Positions 12,194 through 24,384 of a DNA stretch of 64,000 bases are shown here, in pieces. The position numbers and the translations under genes were made by a program. The notes under the pieces were generated by a model, which worked only from the letters and a program-made list of their open reading frames with translations, was not told where the DNA came from and searched no databases. Within the stretch, counting starts at the first letter, position 1; each line of letters opens with the position of its first letter. The stretch is from Stropharia rugosoannulata (lineage: Eukaryota; Basidiomycota; Agaricomycetes; Agaricales; Strophariaceae). The stretch covers positions 1,984,001-2,048,000 of the forward strand of contig JANCIK010000009.1 in the NCBI GenBank assembly GCA_028532985.1. Direction: 5' to 3'.

Positions 12194-14272
12194 ATGTTAC
12201 AGCTGCTAATACTACTGCTAGCTTTTGTGGTCGGTATTGGATATGCATTTCGCAAGCGCGACGTGAGTTAAACTGTCCAACCCATGTCTATGCTAAATGT
12301 GACTGACCTTCCGGGCACAGCTCGACCATATTTCAACAATAGGTTATTCTGATCCATTTCTATCATGGATAACTGCCGGTCAATATATTTTCGATTTACG
12401 CAGTCTCCTTGCCAAAGGTTACGCTTCAGTAAGTCTGTATCTCTTGGTCCTCTGACAAAACTCTCTGAACAAATTTGCAGTATCCAAATGGCGCATTCAA
12501 AATAGCGTCAATTGATCAATGGGTGGTTGTTCTGAATGGAGAACAATATATTGAAAGTATCTCCAGTACGGACCCTACTGTTCTCAGCGGGATCAGAGCT
12601 CTTGGATTAGTATGTCCCAATTCTTTTTGTCTGTAGCATATTGCATCCATGGTCAAGCGCTGAGCACTCCGTCAGATGTTCCAATTCACCTATACTTTTG
12701 GAAAAGACTTCTACGAAAAAGATTTCCCTGTCATCCGCAATGTAATTCATGGGCCAGTAACCAGGAACATGGATGCCAGGATCCATGACATTTATAAAGA
12801 AGTAGAGAGCTCGTTTGAAGATGGTATACCCGGCGCAGAGAAAGGTATCGTTATCCTTCCGGTACCTAGTAGTCGTTAATTGTGAATAATTTGAATCGTC
12901 ACTACCTGTAGCGTGGGTTCCGGTAACAGCCTATCGATTAGCCCTCGATGTTGTGGGCCGCATTATGACACGCTACTTTTTCGGAGAGCCGCACTGTTCG
13001 TTGTTTCAAGTCTTTCATCTGATGTATTCTCTTCTTGACGTCTGCACAGGCAACAACCCTGAGTTTCGTTCGATTTGCGAGGACGCCACCTTCAGCATTT
13101 TGAAGGGCCGCTTGCTTCGTCCCCTCCCAGATTTTGTGAAAAAGTGAGTGTGGTACATATTATATATATGCAAAAGTGAGGCCAGAATGTTCAATCCGGC
13201 CCCCAGCATCATTGCTCCGCACTTCACGGGCTTTGGGGACCTGCGCGTTAAGATGGAGCAGCATCTCGGTCCTCTTATACATGAACGCCTGAAGGAAAGA
13301 GAATTGCACGGCGCTGATTGGAAAGGCGAACCGGTGCGACAGTTGGTAACCTTTACGTCTAGTTGCTAACCTTAATGTGATACAGAGTGACCTGATAAAC
13401 TGGCTCATATCCGCTAGCATTACGGCCAAGCAGTCGACATCCGTCTCGGACATCTGTTCCAAGATACTCGTTGTGTGCTTCACTGCTACCCATACAACAT
13501 CAGCAGTACGTGCACTCATAGATAATATAAAACACTGACTCTGATTAATCGATCCGTTGATTACTAGGCATTTACCGCTCTTCTGTACCAATTGTGTTTA
13601 AAGCCGCAAGATGTCATAGAGCTCAGGGAAGAAGTTGGCACGGCTGTACATGAACAAGGATGGACGAGGCAAGCTGTGGGAAGTATGCATAAACTGGATA
13701 GCTACCTGCGCGAATCACAACGAGTACATGGGTTATCTGACAGTAAGCACGACAATCTCCTGCTGCATATGTACAAGCTGACTCCTGGCGGTGGTCGTTT
13801 ATCCAGCTGCAGTTGTGAGAATGGCAATGGAGAAACACACCTTTCCAGACGGACTTGCGGTGCCCAAAGGCACATACCTGGCAATCAATGCATTCGCGCG
13901 ACACAAATCAGACCTGCATTACGAGAACCCGGATAGCTTTGATGGCTTCCGCTTTGTTCGTGGGAAATTCAAGAAAGAGCAGCTCCTTGCTACAACGACG
14001 TCGCTTTCACACCATGCATTTGGGCATGGTAAGAATGCCTGGTGAGATATGACCTTTTTCTCTTAGTTTTTCACAGGTGGCTTAGCCCACCATTGATATA
14101 CAGTCCGGGAAGATTCTTCGCATCGTCCGAGATAAAGCTGATGATAGCGCATCTTCTAATGTTCTATGATTTCAAACTCGAAAAGGAAGTGTATCCAAAG
14201 AAATTTCTCCTAGAAACCAATTCACTTCCCAATCACAGCGCCAATGTGCTGTTCAAGCGAAGACAAGAATGA
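12194..14272 (+). CDS. Cytochrome P450 monooxygenase
   Basis: A membrane-bound heme-thiolate monooxygenase; substrate unknown. The ATG at 12194 gives a hydrophobic anchor (MLQLLILLLAFVVGIGYAF) followed by a basic stop-transfer KRD at the first donor. Exons then encode LDHISTIGYSDPFLSW, YPNGAFKIASIDQWVVV, LRPLPDFVKK, an I-helix ending CFTATHTTSA, a K-helix ExxR (YLRESQR), and FDGFRFVR. The heme loop is split by an intron: exon sequence HAFGHGKNA plus TG ending at 14041 joins T at 14104, restoring the Cys of FGHGKNACPGRFFAS. The final exon ends at TGA, 14270-14272. About ten introns. The early motifs resemble Agaricomycete P450s often annotated as ent-kaurene-oxidase-like. No biosynthetic partner genes flank it, so a secondary-metabolite cluster is not supported. 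Confidence 0.88.
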
Positions 14273-14537
14273 TGTGGTGATGGATGCCGCTATACAATGA
14301 TTGTACATAAGGTAGAAGACACACATAAGCGGCCAACATCACGTGGTGTTACTTTTCTGTGACCTTTCCGTCCAAATCCGGACGAGGCGGTTGCAAGAAG
14401 GCTCGGAAAAACTATGGACTTCACTTCTACATTCATCCAACCCTTTATCGAAAAATCGGGCTCGAACAAGTTGTAGTTATACATGGATGTAGTGATTTGT
14501 ACTAAAATTGGAGATGGGAGGTATTGAAGTTGGCAAG

Positions 14538-14867
14538 TTATATCCTTATCAAGATGTACAGTACATATCTACTGATTTTCCCTACAAAGTCAAGTAAATG
14601 TGGATCAGTGTCCGACTCTGGAATATGTGTCTCCATGTCATCATATGGCTCAGTCACAATTTGGAACTCAAGAAAGCGTTGGGTAGGCGCGCCTTTGACT
14701 GGAGATCATGATCCGCCAAGCTGAAATGATAATTGCATACTTTCAAAGGCAGGATTTCCCACAGGTTGCTGTTGAACTCCGTCCAAAGGTGGTGGTGATG
14801 GAGTGGGCTTTCGGAACTTTTTCATATTATTCATCCCTTTTTTGACACATTTCTTCTGTTTTCTCAT
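14538..14867 (-). CDS. Possible small gene or gene remnant (95 residues)
   Basis: Not recognised. The minus strand from ATG 14867 encodes a lysine-rich start (MRKQKKCVKKGMNNMKKFRK), then a Pro-rich segment (PTPSPPPLDGVQQQPVG). Without splicing it hits a TGA at about 14710. With a 42-base GT-AG intron (14740-14699) the frame continues as GAPTQRFLEFQIVTEPYDD and ends after GKISRYVLYILIRI at TAA 14538-14540. The split has the right phase and total length (288 bases). The intron is shorter than its neighbours and has no clear branch site, so this may instead be the broken 3' end of a larger gene. It is convergent with the P450. Confidence 0.25.
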
Positions 14868-16144
14868 GTTGATGATGCATCAGAGAGTGCAGCAAGTGGG
14901 ATGTCACAGTTCAAGAGCGATAAATGTCCCAATATCCTCTTGACCTCGTTTGTATGATCACAAGCCTCATGCTAACCATGCGAGTGTACCCATTTTTGAT
15001 ATATCTTTGGTGAAAAACAGTTTAGTACAGAAAAACTACTTCTGGTAGAATAAAACAGGTAATGTCTACAGAATGTTCGAGGCCGATTTCCCATAAATGT
15101 CCTAGATGTTGTTTAAAAGTGCTATCAGTCCGAAATCTACCAGTAACTGACCAGACGTTTACAAATCGGGACAATGTCACGTCGGGCACGTGACGTTGGC
15201 CGGTTATGTGTGTCTTCTACCTTATAGCCAATTTGGGCCTTGTTAGCACGCTTCAGGCGCTCATTGTGATCAATGTTCGCCAGACTGGTGATTTTGGTGC
15301 AATAATCACTACATCGCACTTGGCATCTGCAAGCTCTACTGTTGAATATAGCAAGGACGTCAACAAACCGGAGCCTGAGGCGGCCATTGTTAACTAGCCG
15401 CGCAGCATTTAATAGGGGGAACAATGTGGAATCTCGTTGTCTTTATGTACTACATTGTATCTGTTTTGTCATACACACGCTTTCATAGTGCTGACAGCAA
15501 GATAGCGATGTAGCATGTTTTACGCATCATAACAAATATCCATATACCTAAATCCGGTAACATAAATGCTATATGGAGTAAGTTCGGCCTGAAGCCAAAA
15601 TGGGGCGAATTGGAGCTTGCAGATCTATACGACAGCAGACTTGATAGACCATATGACAGTCCCTGTCAGGTCACCCTATAGCATAAGTCATAGCTAACTC
15701 AGTAAGTTGGGCCTGCCACAATTTCATATACCGGAACGATACTTATACGTAGTAAACACATCATTCCTGACTCCGCCGGCCAGTGACTTACATAGAAGCG
15801 GGTACGATTAGCCACCTTCCCGCTCTGAAACAAGTACACAGAAGCAAAGCATGCCAAGCTGTGAAAGACTGCCGTACTAAGTTATACTTACATATGGCGA
15901 CGTGACTTCTATGCTTGAAAAGGCCTAGACGAGGCTGACGTCTTCACATTCCAAATATGACGCATGAAAAGCCAATTACAATAAGGTTGCCAATGACTGG
16001 TCTTTATTAAGTGCATGGAATATATAACGGTTAGCTATATCCATTCGCGCCTTATTGTCTATTCATTGGCCTTCTTTCTGTAGGGTTAGATGCGGAATGC
16101 TAAGCTTTCAAGAGCTAGTATACACACTTGGCTAACAGAATGGC
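14868..16144. other. Intergenic, no gene recognised
   Basis: About 1.3 kb with only short frames and no recognised motifs. A small perfect inverted repeat GTCACGT/ACGTGAC (15176-15194, 5-base loop) contains an E-box-like CACGTG. No RNA gene seen. Confidence 0.5.
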
Positions 16145-16998
16145 TCAAGCCTTCGTTGATGCTTTAGCAGCCTAAATATGACTCAAAAACTCGACTCGTA
16201 GAGAACAGACACTGAAAACATACCGCTCCGTTAACCTCAACAGGAGCCGACTTGGCCTCCTCAAGGTGTTCCGACTGAGATTCGGGCTGGAAAGGGCGTC
16301 AGCATTACACGGGATTAAGTAAAAAGCCTGTGACTCGCAGTTTGGGACGATTTGGGTGAATTGGCACCCTAACCAGGTATATTAGCCATTTGAACTTATG
16401 AAACATACAGTTGAACGTACTTCAGCAACAACAATAGACGAGCCAACGTCAGCGACTGTTCCCTCATCGTCTGTCATAGTCAGCGGGGTGGACGCGGGTT
16501 CAGACTCTGCCTTGTCCTGCGTGGCAGTCTCTGTCTGAGCCTTCTCCTGGTTCTTCTCCTTCTGTTCCGCAGGCGAGGGCGCGGCTGGAGTCGACGAGGG
16601 CTCAACCGGGGTGTCTTCCTTCTGTGGGGATGAGGTCGGAGTGTTCTCGTGTTTCAGTGCGGGGAAGTCATGCTTGTCATCGTGAACCATATGCTCAGTT
16701 TTTCTGGCAGAGGGCGAGACAAGATACAGGAACTACGCGCATGTGAGCCAAATGAAATTGAGAATGAATTTTGCTTACTGCGGGGAGGAAGACGAGGGCA
16801 GAGCCGATCTGGAGACGGGTCAGGACGGTTGGGAGGACAACGCATATTAAACGGACTGACGATCCAGGGTGTGTCGTTGGACTTGACCTGCGCGCCGTGA
16901 GACGTGGAAGACATTGCACGGCGGGGCGCAAGGCGCGCAGTCGGCTGGGCGCGACGAGCGGCAGCGGCGAAGGCAGTACGTGCAAGGCGGGCAGACAT
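16145..16998 (-). CDS. Small mitochondrial membrane protein, unknown function
   Basis: Five exons, 16998-16861, 16808-16779, 16732-16421, 16286-16224 and 16171-16145, join in frame to 189 residues. The N-terminus (MSARLARTAFAAAARRAQ, then Arg/Ala-rich) is a textbook mitochondrial presequence. One hydrophobic segment, IGSALVFLPAFLYLV at about residues 47-61, is built from a 30-base exon and the start of exon 3. The remainder is hydrophilic, rich in Glu, Pro, Thr, Lys and Ala, and looks disordered. The likely topology is a single-pass inner- or outer-membrane protein with a soluble acidic tail. I do not recognise a named family. It is divergent from the pseudokinase gene. Confidence 0.75.
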
Positions 16999-17378
16999 AC
17001 TTGGGGGGGAGAGGACAAGCTGGCGGGCGCTTTGCCCCCGGGTCAGACCGGCATCAATGACGTAGCCCACGCACACGCGCTCACAACCCCATCCGTCTCT
17101 TGCTCTGCTCCATCACAGCCCGCCCCCACCCGCCACCCCCATCTCCAATTCCGCTCTGTCGCGAACATATCGAACACCTCGCGTAGAAATATTCAGCTTG
17201 GGCGGGTGGCTGCGCGGATGGAGAGCTGGTGGTTGACTTCAAGGCGAAAATAACCCAGTCTCGATTGAAATGGCTGAGCTGCCTATAAATGCCAGGTCGG
17301 GACCAACCGCCCATATCACATTTCTTCTAGAAGACATAGTGCAATCAGCGCAGCTCGACACCCTCTTAACTGTGAGAG

Positions 17379-17843
17379 ATGAAGATCTTGGGGCGTCTAC
17401 TCTGCCTGATTGGCGCCGAGCTGAAAGTCATCTTGATTATTGCATTACTTCTTGCTGCTGGCCAGGTCAAGACGCGCTTCAACGTCTTCACTGAGTTCTC
17501 TGTGGACACTAAGCGCGTAACCGCAAGCCCGCCTTTATCAACTCTGTCTGGTACTGCCTCTCAACTACGACCTCTGGACGAGCACCATTCACCTGTTTTA
17601 CCACCAACGTCCAATAACATCTTAAGCACTGCTAGAGTATTTCCCCGCATCCGATGCACCCCCAGCGCTTATCTAGTGAAAGTTTGTCGCCTCGCCTTTG
17701 CCTTCGAAGACCCTACGACTGTAGCGACGCCCCCTTCGAAGTTCAGGGTGATGCCGGACTATTCTAATTTTACCAGATACTGCCAAACAAAGTACGATTT
17801 CGCATTTATTTTACTTGTCGGAAATTTGCTCATAGATGCCTAG
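17379..17843 (+). other. 154-codon open frame overlapping the pseudokinase start
   Basis: An ATG-started frame with a hydrophobic N-terminal stretch (LKVILIIALLLAAGQ) runs 154 codons and stops at TAG 17841-17843, overlapping the next ATG (17836) by eight bases in another frame. It could be a long upstream frame in the leader, a fragment of missed 5' exons, or chance. No homology is recognised. Confidence 0.2.
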
Positions 17844-20800
17844 TGCTTCTCCCATCACTGACTTAGTTCATGAGAAAGTAGACTGTAATTTATGCCACCA
17901 ACACGATAAACCAATGCCCAAATACCCCGCCTTTATTCTCTTGTTCGCCATATTCATTTACTGCTCCTTTATCTCTCTTTTAACCTACAGGTTTGGCTGG
18001 CTCTTTATCAAATGGGTCTTCCTCTCGCCCATTATTTGGGCCCTATGTTCGAGCTATAGTGACCTGCCTTCGGACATCCTCTACCTTACCCTTCTTGCTT
18101 ATGTACTCTACCCGGACTACGTCTCTCTCTCGCTCTCGGAACTATGCACCCTTCTTCTGCACTGTCTCTCCTTACTGTCAACGGTACAGAATATTCCAGG
18201 TGAAGCACTCGAGCGTGCCATCAACGTCGCCTCTAGACGAGCACTCGAACTCGCCTTCTTTGCCTTGGTAAAAACCCTACTCTACATCGACAAACTACTT
18301 TCTGGTGTCGATATCACAAAAATCAGACTAAAAACAAGGGAGGCACGCCGCTTCATTGAGCGCCGCCGAAAGCGCGTTATGCTCGCCGCATCGCCATCAT
18401 CTGGGGAAATTGCGACTCTGTATACTACCCCCACTAAACGTTCCGAAGTACGGGACAGACTCGTCGCACAATCTAGGAGTGGCAGTGACATTTCAGCGAC
18501 AGGAACTGACATTCCATTGTACGAGAACGACGATGTCTTTAGAAGTAACGGCGCTTCTTTGAAGCCGGCTGGTAGTGATGCCATGCTGGCTAATAGCCCT
18601 CTATTCAAGAGCTCTAGTTCCATACTGAGGATCGAAATTCCTGAACCCACACACTCTGCCTCGCAAAGCGATGTCTTGCAAAATTCCGAGTCGACTTCAA
18701 AAACCGAAGATATCTCCTGCCTGAGGAGTTCTAGCCCTAGTCCTGTATCTAAAAACTGCCGAAACACACTAACAATCCGAAGCCTTGTCCCGAGCGATAG
18801 CATCGCCATTTTGACAAATAGCATCCCCATTCCCTTCTCAAGGACCAGTAGTCCTGTTCCCTCGAGCCATACCGACGCCTTAGCTGCTATCAACTCTCCC
18901 CCGGGGAGCACTAGTTTTCGCGCACTCGCCGAAGTTGTGAAAGCTGGTGATGCTATGTGCTCTGCTTCGAGGAGCGCTAGCCTTGTCGCTCTAGCTGAGG
19001 TCTTAATGGTTACAGAGCCAAACATCTTCTCGAGCAAAGCCAGCCTCCTGGCAATGAGCGGAAGCGACATCCAGTGCACTAGCAGTATCCCCGTACCTAT
19101 CGTCTCGAGTAATAGTGTCGTTTCTGTAAGCGAAAGCGGTAATCTTCAAGATGACTCTTATTACGACGCGAACGGCAGCCTTCTTGTTGCAAGCAGCAGC
19201 TGTGCCCTCGCCCCCAGCGTTTCAGCTACTTTCCCTTTCTCGCGAGGCAACAGTCCCATCCCATGCACTCGTACTTTTAGAGAAATGTCCGTCCCAGTTA
19301 CGCAGGACGTCTGTGTGCCCCGGGCAGACGCTCCCCCTGTCTTCGTGAGCCCGGCAATTACCAGTCCCCCCCGTGCACGAAGCGTCAATATCAGCGCTGT
19401 CCTGAGCCCTGAAGCGAGGAGCCACAAAAGCAGTAGCAGTATCGCGTCCTCTGGCTCGGGTTCGGGGTCGAGCCGCCTGGCGGCGCTAGGGCGGGTGCGC
19501 TACAAGGCGGTCCGCGCGATCATGCGCAAAGGCGTGCAGGACGTGTTCGTAGCGGAGTGCACGCAGACCGGCTCGCAGGTGATCTTGCGCACAGCGCTCC
19601 GCGATACCCCGGGGCGCGAGAACCTTCTCCAGGAGGCCATGACGCTACGCCAGGTGCGCGGTTCGCCGTGGTTCCCAACGCTCATTGATAAGTACTCGGA
19701 GGGCGGCGAGTCGAAATTTGTCACGGTAAACAGACTTTAGTTTTTCTATGTTCCAGGACGACATCGCTTAGCTTTTTCTCGCAGACGTATTATCAGCGAG
19801 GCAGTCTTGCTGCACATATTTTGAAAATGGGCGGGTTCCTCTCCCCTGAGTGTGCCAGGTTCTACTTGGCTGAGATTGTATGTTGCCCATAATCTGCTTT
19901 CAATAATTATATGTACTGACGCTTCCTCAGATGCTCGCTCTGGAAACCCTCCATTCACGCGGGGTCGTGCATCATGACATCAATCTGCAAAATCTCCTCC
20001 TTACGGACGACGGCCACATCATCATATCGAATTTCAGCCAATCTACGCGCAACCATTTCATCCTGAATACAAAGAGCAAGCGTCGACGAACTGTGCGCTT
20101 TGATGGGGAAGCTACCAACCACGAAGTCACTCAGAAAGCGATCGAGAGGGCAATCGACAATGGGGACGATGACTTTTATCAGATGGCATTGGCATATCAT
20201 CAGATGATCACTGGAGTGGTATGTCCTGACTTCATCCTGAGCCGCGAATAAATCATTGAGATGGCTGACTTTTTGTAGAAGGTGAAGTTCACCGAGCCTT
20301 TGGTGCATGAAGATATTAAATGCCGCAGGGAGCACATGCAGGATATGGGCGATGTTGATATCGCCTTCCTGGAGATGGTGCGTGCCTTAATTCTATTACG
20401 CTCTCTCTCTCTCTCTTTAATACTTGCTTGAATTCTAGGTGTTAGATCGATATCCCTTTGAATGCGCGAGTCTTCCGGAATTGCTGACTCACCCTATCTT
20501 CGAGCATCTGTAAGACCTGCGCATCCCTTTTTTTTCATAATTTTCTGAATGGATGATATCCTTTTCGCTCGTACAGGGATCTACCTGCAATGCGCGACCA
20601 AAGCGTGCCCGTGCCTGATATGCAGTGCAGACAAGTGCGTAGCAGCCGCGAAAAGACTGCCTCTCCTCGTTCCCCACCGTCTCCGGCTCCTCCGGCTCCT
20701 CTTAGCACGGCTGTTATATCTCCCCATCTCCCCGCCGCTCGTTTGGCTTATTCTCCACCAGATCACCCGCTCCCTTCCCTTGTGACTGCTTTATCTCCTC

Positions 20801-21072
20801 ACCTCCGTGCGGCCCGTTCCCCTGCCCACTTTGCTGGTGGCGGCGCTCCCTATTTTTCTTTGACCCCTCTGCCTGCTCTTGCATCTCCGCCACCTCAGCT
20901 ATCATCTCGGTCGGGACTTCACCGCAAGCGCTCTTCCTTCGACTGGATAAACGAGAGCCCATTTTTGAAGATCCCGCCTTTGCCCCATGAAGAAGCTTCG
21001 CCTTTAAACACGCCTCGGTTCGAAATGCCCAGCCAAATTGAATACTATGATCATGACTATGGAGACAACTAA
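17836..21072 (+). CDS. Transmembrane AGC-like pseudokinase
   Basis: A long first exon (17836-19725) encodes hydrophobic segments at about residues 30-85 (FILLFAIFIYCSFISLL, FIKWVFLSPIIWALC, ILYLTLLAYVLY), then a Ser-rich region of about 400 residues. A protein-kinase fold begins near residue 545. Exon 2 starts at 19785 (TYYQRGSLAAHILKMGG), followed by SPECARFYLAEIMLALETLH, which is clearly AGC-kinase-like. Catalytic positions are degraded: the VAIK Lys appears as Arg (VILRTAL), HRDLKPEN is HHDINLQN, and DFG is NFS. No glycine loop is evident. A Pro/Ser-rich tail follows, ending DHDYGDN. With the DFG Asp and Gly and the VAIK Lys changed, catalysis is unlikely; a membrane scaffold is inferred. 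True 5' exons could lie upstream. Confidence 0.75.
20401..20416 (+). repeat. (CT)8 microsatellite in an intron
   Basis: Sixteen bases of pure CT repeat in a short intron of the pseudokinase gene, acting as part of its pyrimidine-rich stretch. Likely length-variable. Confidence 0.8.
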
Positions 21073-21410
21073 ACCTCCAGCGCACGCACGCGTTTTCATT
21101 GAACGCTGTCTATTCGGACCCTCTATTTCTTGATATCCCTTCATCTTTACTTTTATTTCATGGTCATTTTTTCTGCTCCGATATTGTGTGCATATCCTTT
21201 GCCTTTCAACCCACCATGTTGGTGTATTATTTCCTACATCCATTTCATATTTATTAACATTTCTCGGACTGTATGTACAATCAGAACCCAACATTTTATA
21301 GACATGTATAACACTCTTCTTTTCACTAGAGATTCCGATTTTGTATCAAGATACAGTTGAACGTTGAATAGAGGGAAACGCTAAGACAAGACTACGAAGA
21401 CCAGAACAGC

Positions 21411-23289
21411 CTAGTTCCAAGTGAATCCTAATCGAGACAGAAAGGAAAGAGCCATAGCCTTTTCGAAAGGCAAGAGGTTATCATCAAGCAGACAGTTCAT
21501 CATATGTTGGCGTTCCCCTGCAGCCAAAAGTCGTGAATACGAGCCGTTTTCGTCCTTAAAGTCATGGAGTATGTTTGTGAGATAGATTAACGGAGCTTTG
21601 GACGGGTCTAGCACATCTGCATAGGGTGTGGGCAGTACTTGTGGAGAGTCCAGCGAGGAAATTTCAGGGACGTATGAGTTTCGCGATGCAGAGTTTTGGT
21701 CGTAGGTGGGGTGCGGATATGTATTCCATTCGGGCTGCTGGTATGTCTGCTTTTTCATAAATTTTTAAGTCGACCCCCCGATCATTTTTCTTTTACGAAC
21801 GACTTACGGAATTGTCTGCAAAAGTATGTCTTCGCTCCTTGTCAGCTTTTAAAATTACCGGTGCAGCCAGAACCGTGCCAATCATACCCATGGGAGGCGT
21901 ATGGTTATGATTTTCCCAATCAAAAGCAGGTTCAAGCGGACGAACTCCGTATTGATGATGCATATATCCGTCTTCACTGGCATTATATGCATATAGGCCA
22001 CCTGACCTATCGCTTTGCAGTGTGTACGACATCATTCTGCCTATGGATGATTCACCACCGCTCGCAGCTTGGGCCTCTCCACCGCTCTGCGTGAACTGAA
22101 AGCCGCTTGGGGGAGGTGGTTTGTTCTCATTGTAGCCATGATCGGTATGCCCAAAATTGCTCTGAAAGCGCTGGCCGCGAAAAGAAGGTTCCTGTGAATG
22201 CATACTCGTTCGGGAAGACGCTGCCGCCTCCCGTCTTGCTCCTTTCCCCCGCCTCCTAGGAACCACTGTCTCGCCGTTACCAGTTGAACTAAGTATACCT
22301 TGCAACTGAATATGGGTTTTAGCAAGCCCTGAGCGCGGAGTTGTGCGCACTGACTCTCGGGGCTGAACAGCCGCCATGGGCGAGCGCTGAGGAGGAGCAA
22401 CCTTTGGGAGCTTATATGCGGGCGGAGCAGTGACTACAGGTATACTGGCAGGCCACTGTGTAACAGAGGTAAGATTCGTGCCTGGAACCAAGACAGTTGC
22501 AGCATCGTCGACGGGTGTGTATCGCAGAGGTGCTGCTTCGACATCCTCCAGTCGCTCAGCCTTCACCCGCCGTCCGGGAGGAGTTTGTATATCTTCGTCT
22601 ACTTTGCGCTTCTTGCTACGTAGCTCGCGCGGAAGAGATGTAGTCTGTTGACCACGGTCATCACTGAGCGATACTTGTTCTGCTTTGCGTTTGCGCGTGC
22701 CTGTTTGGGCTTTAGGCGGTGGTAGCTCGAGGATAGCGTCTAATGTCGCAGTCGAGCTCGACGCGATTAAGACAGTGGTTTCGGATACGCTGTCTGTCGC
22801 CGGTGAGGATGCTGCTGCGGGTGAGTCAACCCCATCCAAGGCTTCTTGTTTGACGCGTAGCCTGTTGTGCGTTGCCCTACGCACCCCATTTGTTTTGTTC
22901 ACTTTCGCCCTCTGGCGGGAGAACCAGTTGCTGATCCATTTCGACGGTCTGAGATAATTAAGGTAAGTATATGCGCAAAATTTTATTATGTTTGAGCAGA
23001 GCGAGTCATTGAACATGCGTATGTGCATGTATTTGGTCGGACAGCAACACACAGATAGCTTTGCAAGTACAAGACAGACATCATAGCATAGTCGAGCTCG
23101 GAAGATAGGGCGAAACATGGATCAGTGATACGTCACGTACAAGTTTGTCTTCGTGCTTAACGCAGTGAGCTGATCCGGCGAAGGATTACTCGTCTCTACA
23201 AGAGCATTCCTGAGTATCTCCGTCTGACCGGGGTCTGCCCGAATAACACCAACGCGACGTGTCGTAGTAGTACCAGCAGTACGGTCCAT
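21411..23289 (-). CDS. Homeodomain transcription factor, atypical helix 3
   Basis: A nuclear DNA-binding protein of about 541 residues. Exon 1 (23289-23141) starts MDRTAGTTTTRRVG and carries homeodomain helices 1 and 2 (QTEILRNALVET, SPDQLTALSTKTNL). Exon 2 (22948-21808) opens with helix 3, KWISNWFSRQRAK; the split codon restores Leu-Pro. Exons 1 and 2 total 1290 bases, an exact multiple of three. The rest is basic and disordered, with likely nuclear signals (RKRKAEQ, RSKKRKVDE). Exon 3 starts at 21749 or 21746 and ends at TAG 21411-21413 with a compact C-terminal segment (PLIYLTNILHDFKDENGSYS). The WFxNRR core reads WFSRQR, so Asn51 is replaced by Arg. It is not obviously a mating-type HD1/HD2 protein. 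A degraded duplicate lies upstream. Confidence 0.8.
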
Positions 23290-24384
23290 GATGCTTCAGA
23301 TAAACCTGCGTTAGGACAGACAAGAAAAGTTCCAGCAGCTCAGCCAAAAAAGGGATACGAGTCCAGGTTTTGCAAAGGCGATTAAAGAACTAGGCTGGCA
23401 GCCAGGAGCTGATGAAAAAGGCAGTCTATACAGCGCGTCTAAAGGTCGGTCACCGTCGCAGAAACTTTTGACCGGCAACGCTGGAATGAGAGCCGAGCAA
23501 CAACTCAGTCGGATATGGCGTGTCGAATTCCTGAGGTGCTCATCTGGAGGAAATATACGTGGATTAACTAGGAGACGTGAAAGAAAGTAGACAAGACAAA
23601 CCAAAGACAGATGAGGGGATGGTGGCGTGGGAACCTTTTATCCAGTCAGACAGCGGGCCGCGGCGGTCTCTTATCATAGAAATTTCTGCCCTAGCAACTT
23701 ACTTCCCCTTTTCATTTCGTCCTCTTGAAAAAATTCACGAGTTAGCACTTGGGGCATTGCATTTATAGTAGGTGCGACTGTTGCATCGTATTCTTCAACG
23801 TCGATTATTTGTTCATCAATTGTTCATGAATCATGTGAAACTAATCTTTACTTCCCTTTCCCACTTTTGCGTGTTTTTTTTTTTTTTTTTTTTAAAGTTT
23901 CGCATTCTGTGGTTTCACCTTCTCCGCACGAAGTGTGCTAACTGTAATGGTGGCAAATCGATTTCTCTTACCGAAAGTCGGGTTGGAATGAGGCCCGTGT
24001 GGAGGCAGGATCATGCTCATAATACGAGGGCGCTTCCAGAACTGCCAGGCTGTGATAGGGTGTACTGACAACGGTCCCAGTGTCTGGAGACCTGGTATAT
24101 ACTAGGTGTTCCCACTACACAAGAGCATTTATCAGGTGCAGGGGGTGCTGGCCATATACCTTAAATTCTACCCACACCGTTGTCGAAACGAGGGTTATAA
24201 AATGCTTTAGTCAACTGTCAGCAGACGCTGAGAATGACTACTTCCCCAGCAGCAATATGGTCGTGGCAGTGGCGAGCTCAAATGTGAGAAAGGAAATACA
24301 TCTGGAGAAATTTGGAGTTAAACTTTTCAGAGCGCCAGGGTACAGTAGCTTCTCCCCTGCCCTACCCACCCTAATCAGCATCAC
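23290..24384. other. Homeobox promoter and unexplained intergenic
   Basis: The stretch 23290-23656 is the upstream region of the homeodomain gene and has a diverged copy at about 24660-25616. A run of 20 T lies at 23874-23893. The remainder has no recognisable gene. Confidence 0.55.

Noticed and set aside
14031..14110. P450 apparently lacking its heme Cys (NAW)
   Set aside because: The unspliced frame reads Trp, but splicing 14041 to 14104 restores the Cys codon, so the enzyme is intact.
12194..17000. Secondary-metabolite cluster around the P450
   Set aside because: No terpene cyclase, synthase, transporter or regulator adjoins it; neighbours are housekeeping or unknown genes.
18282..19079. 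265-codon minus-strand frame inside the pseudokinase gene
   Set aside because: Antisense to the Ser-rich region; Leu/Ser periodicity mirrors the sense strand codons.
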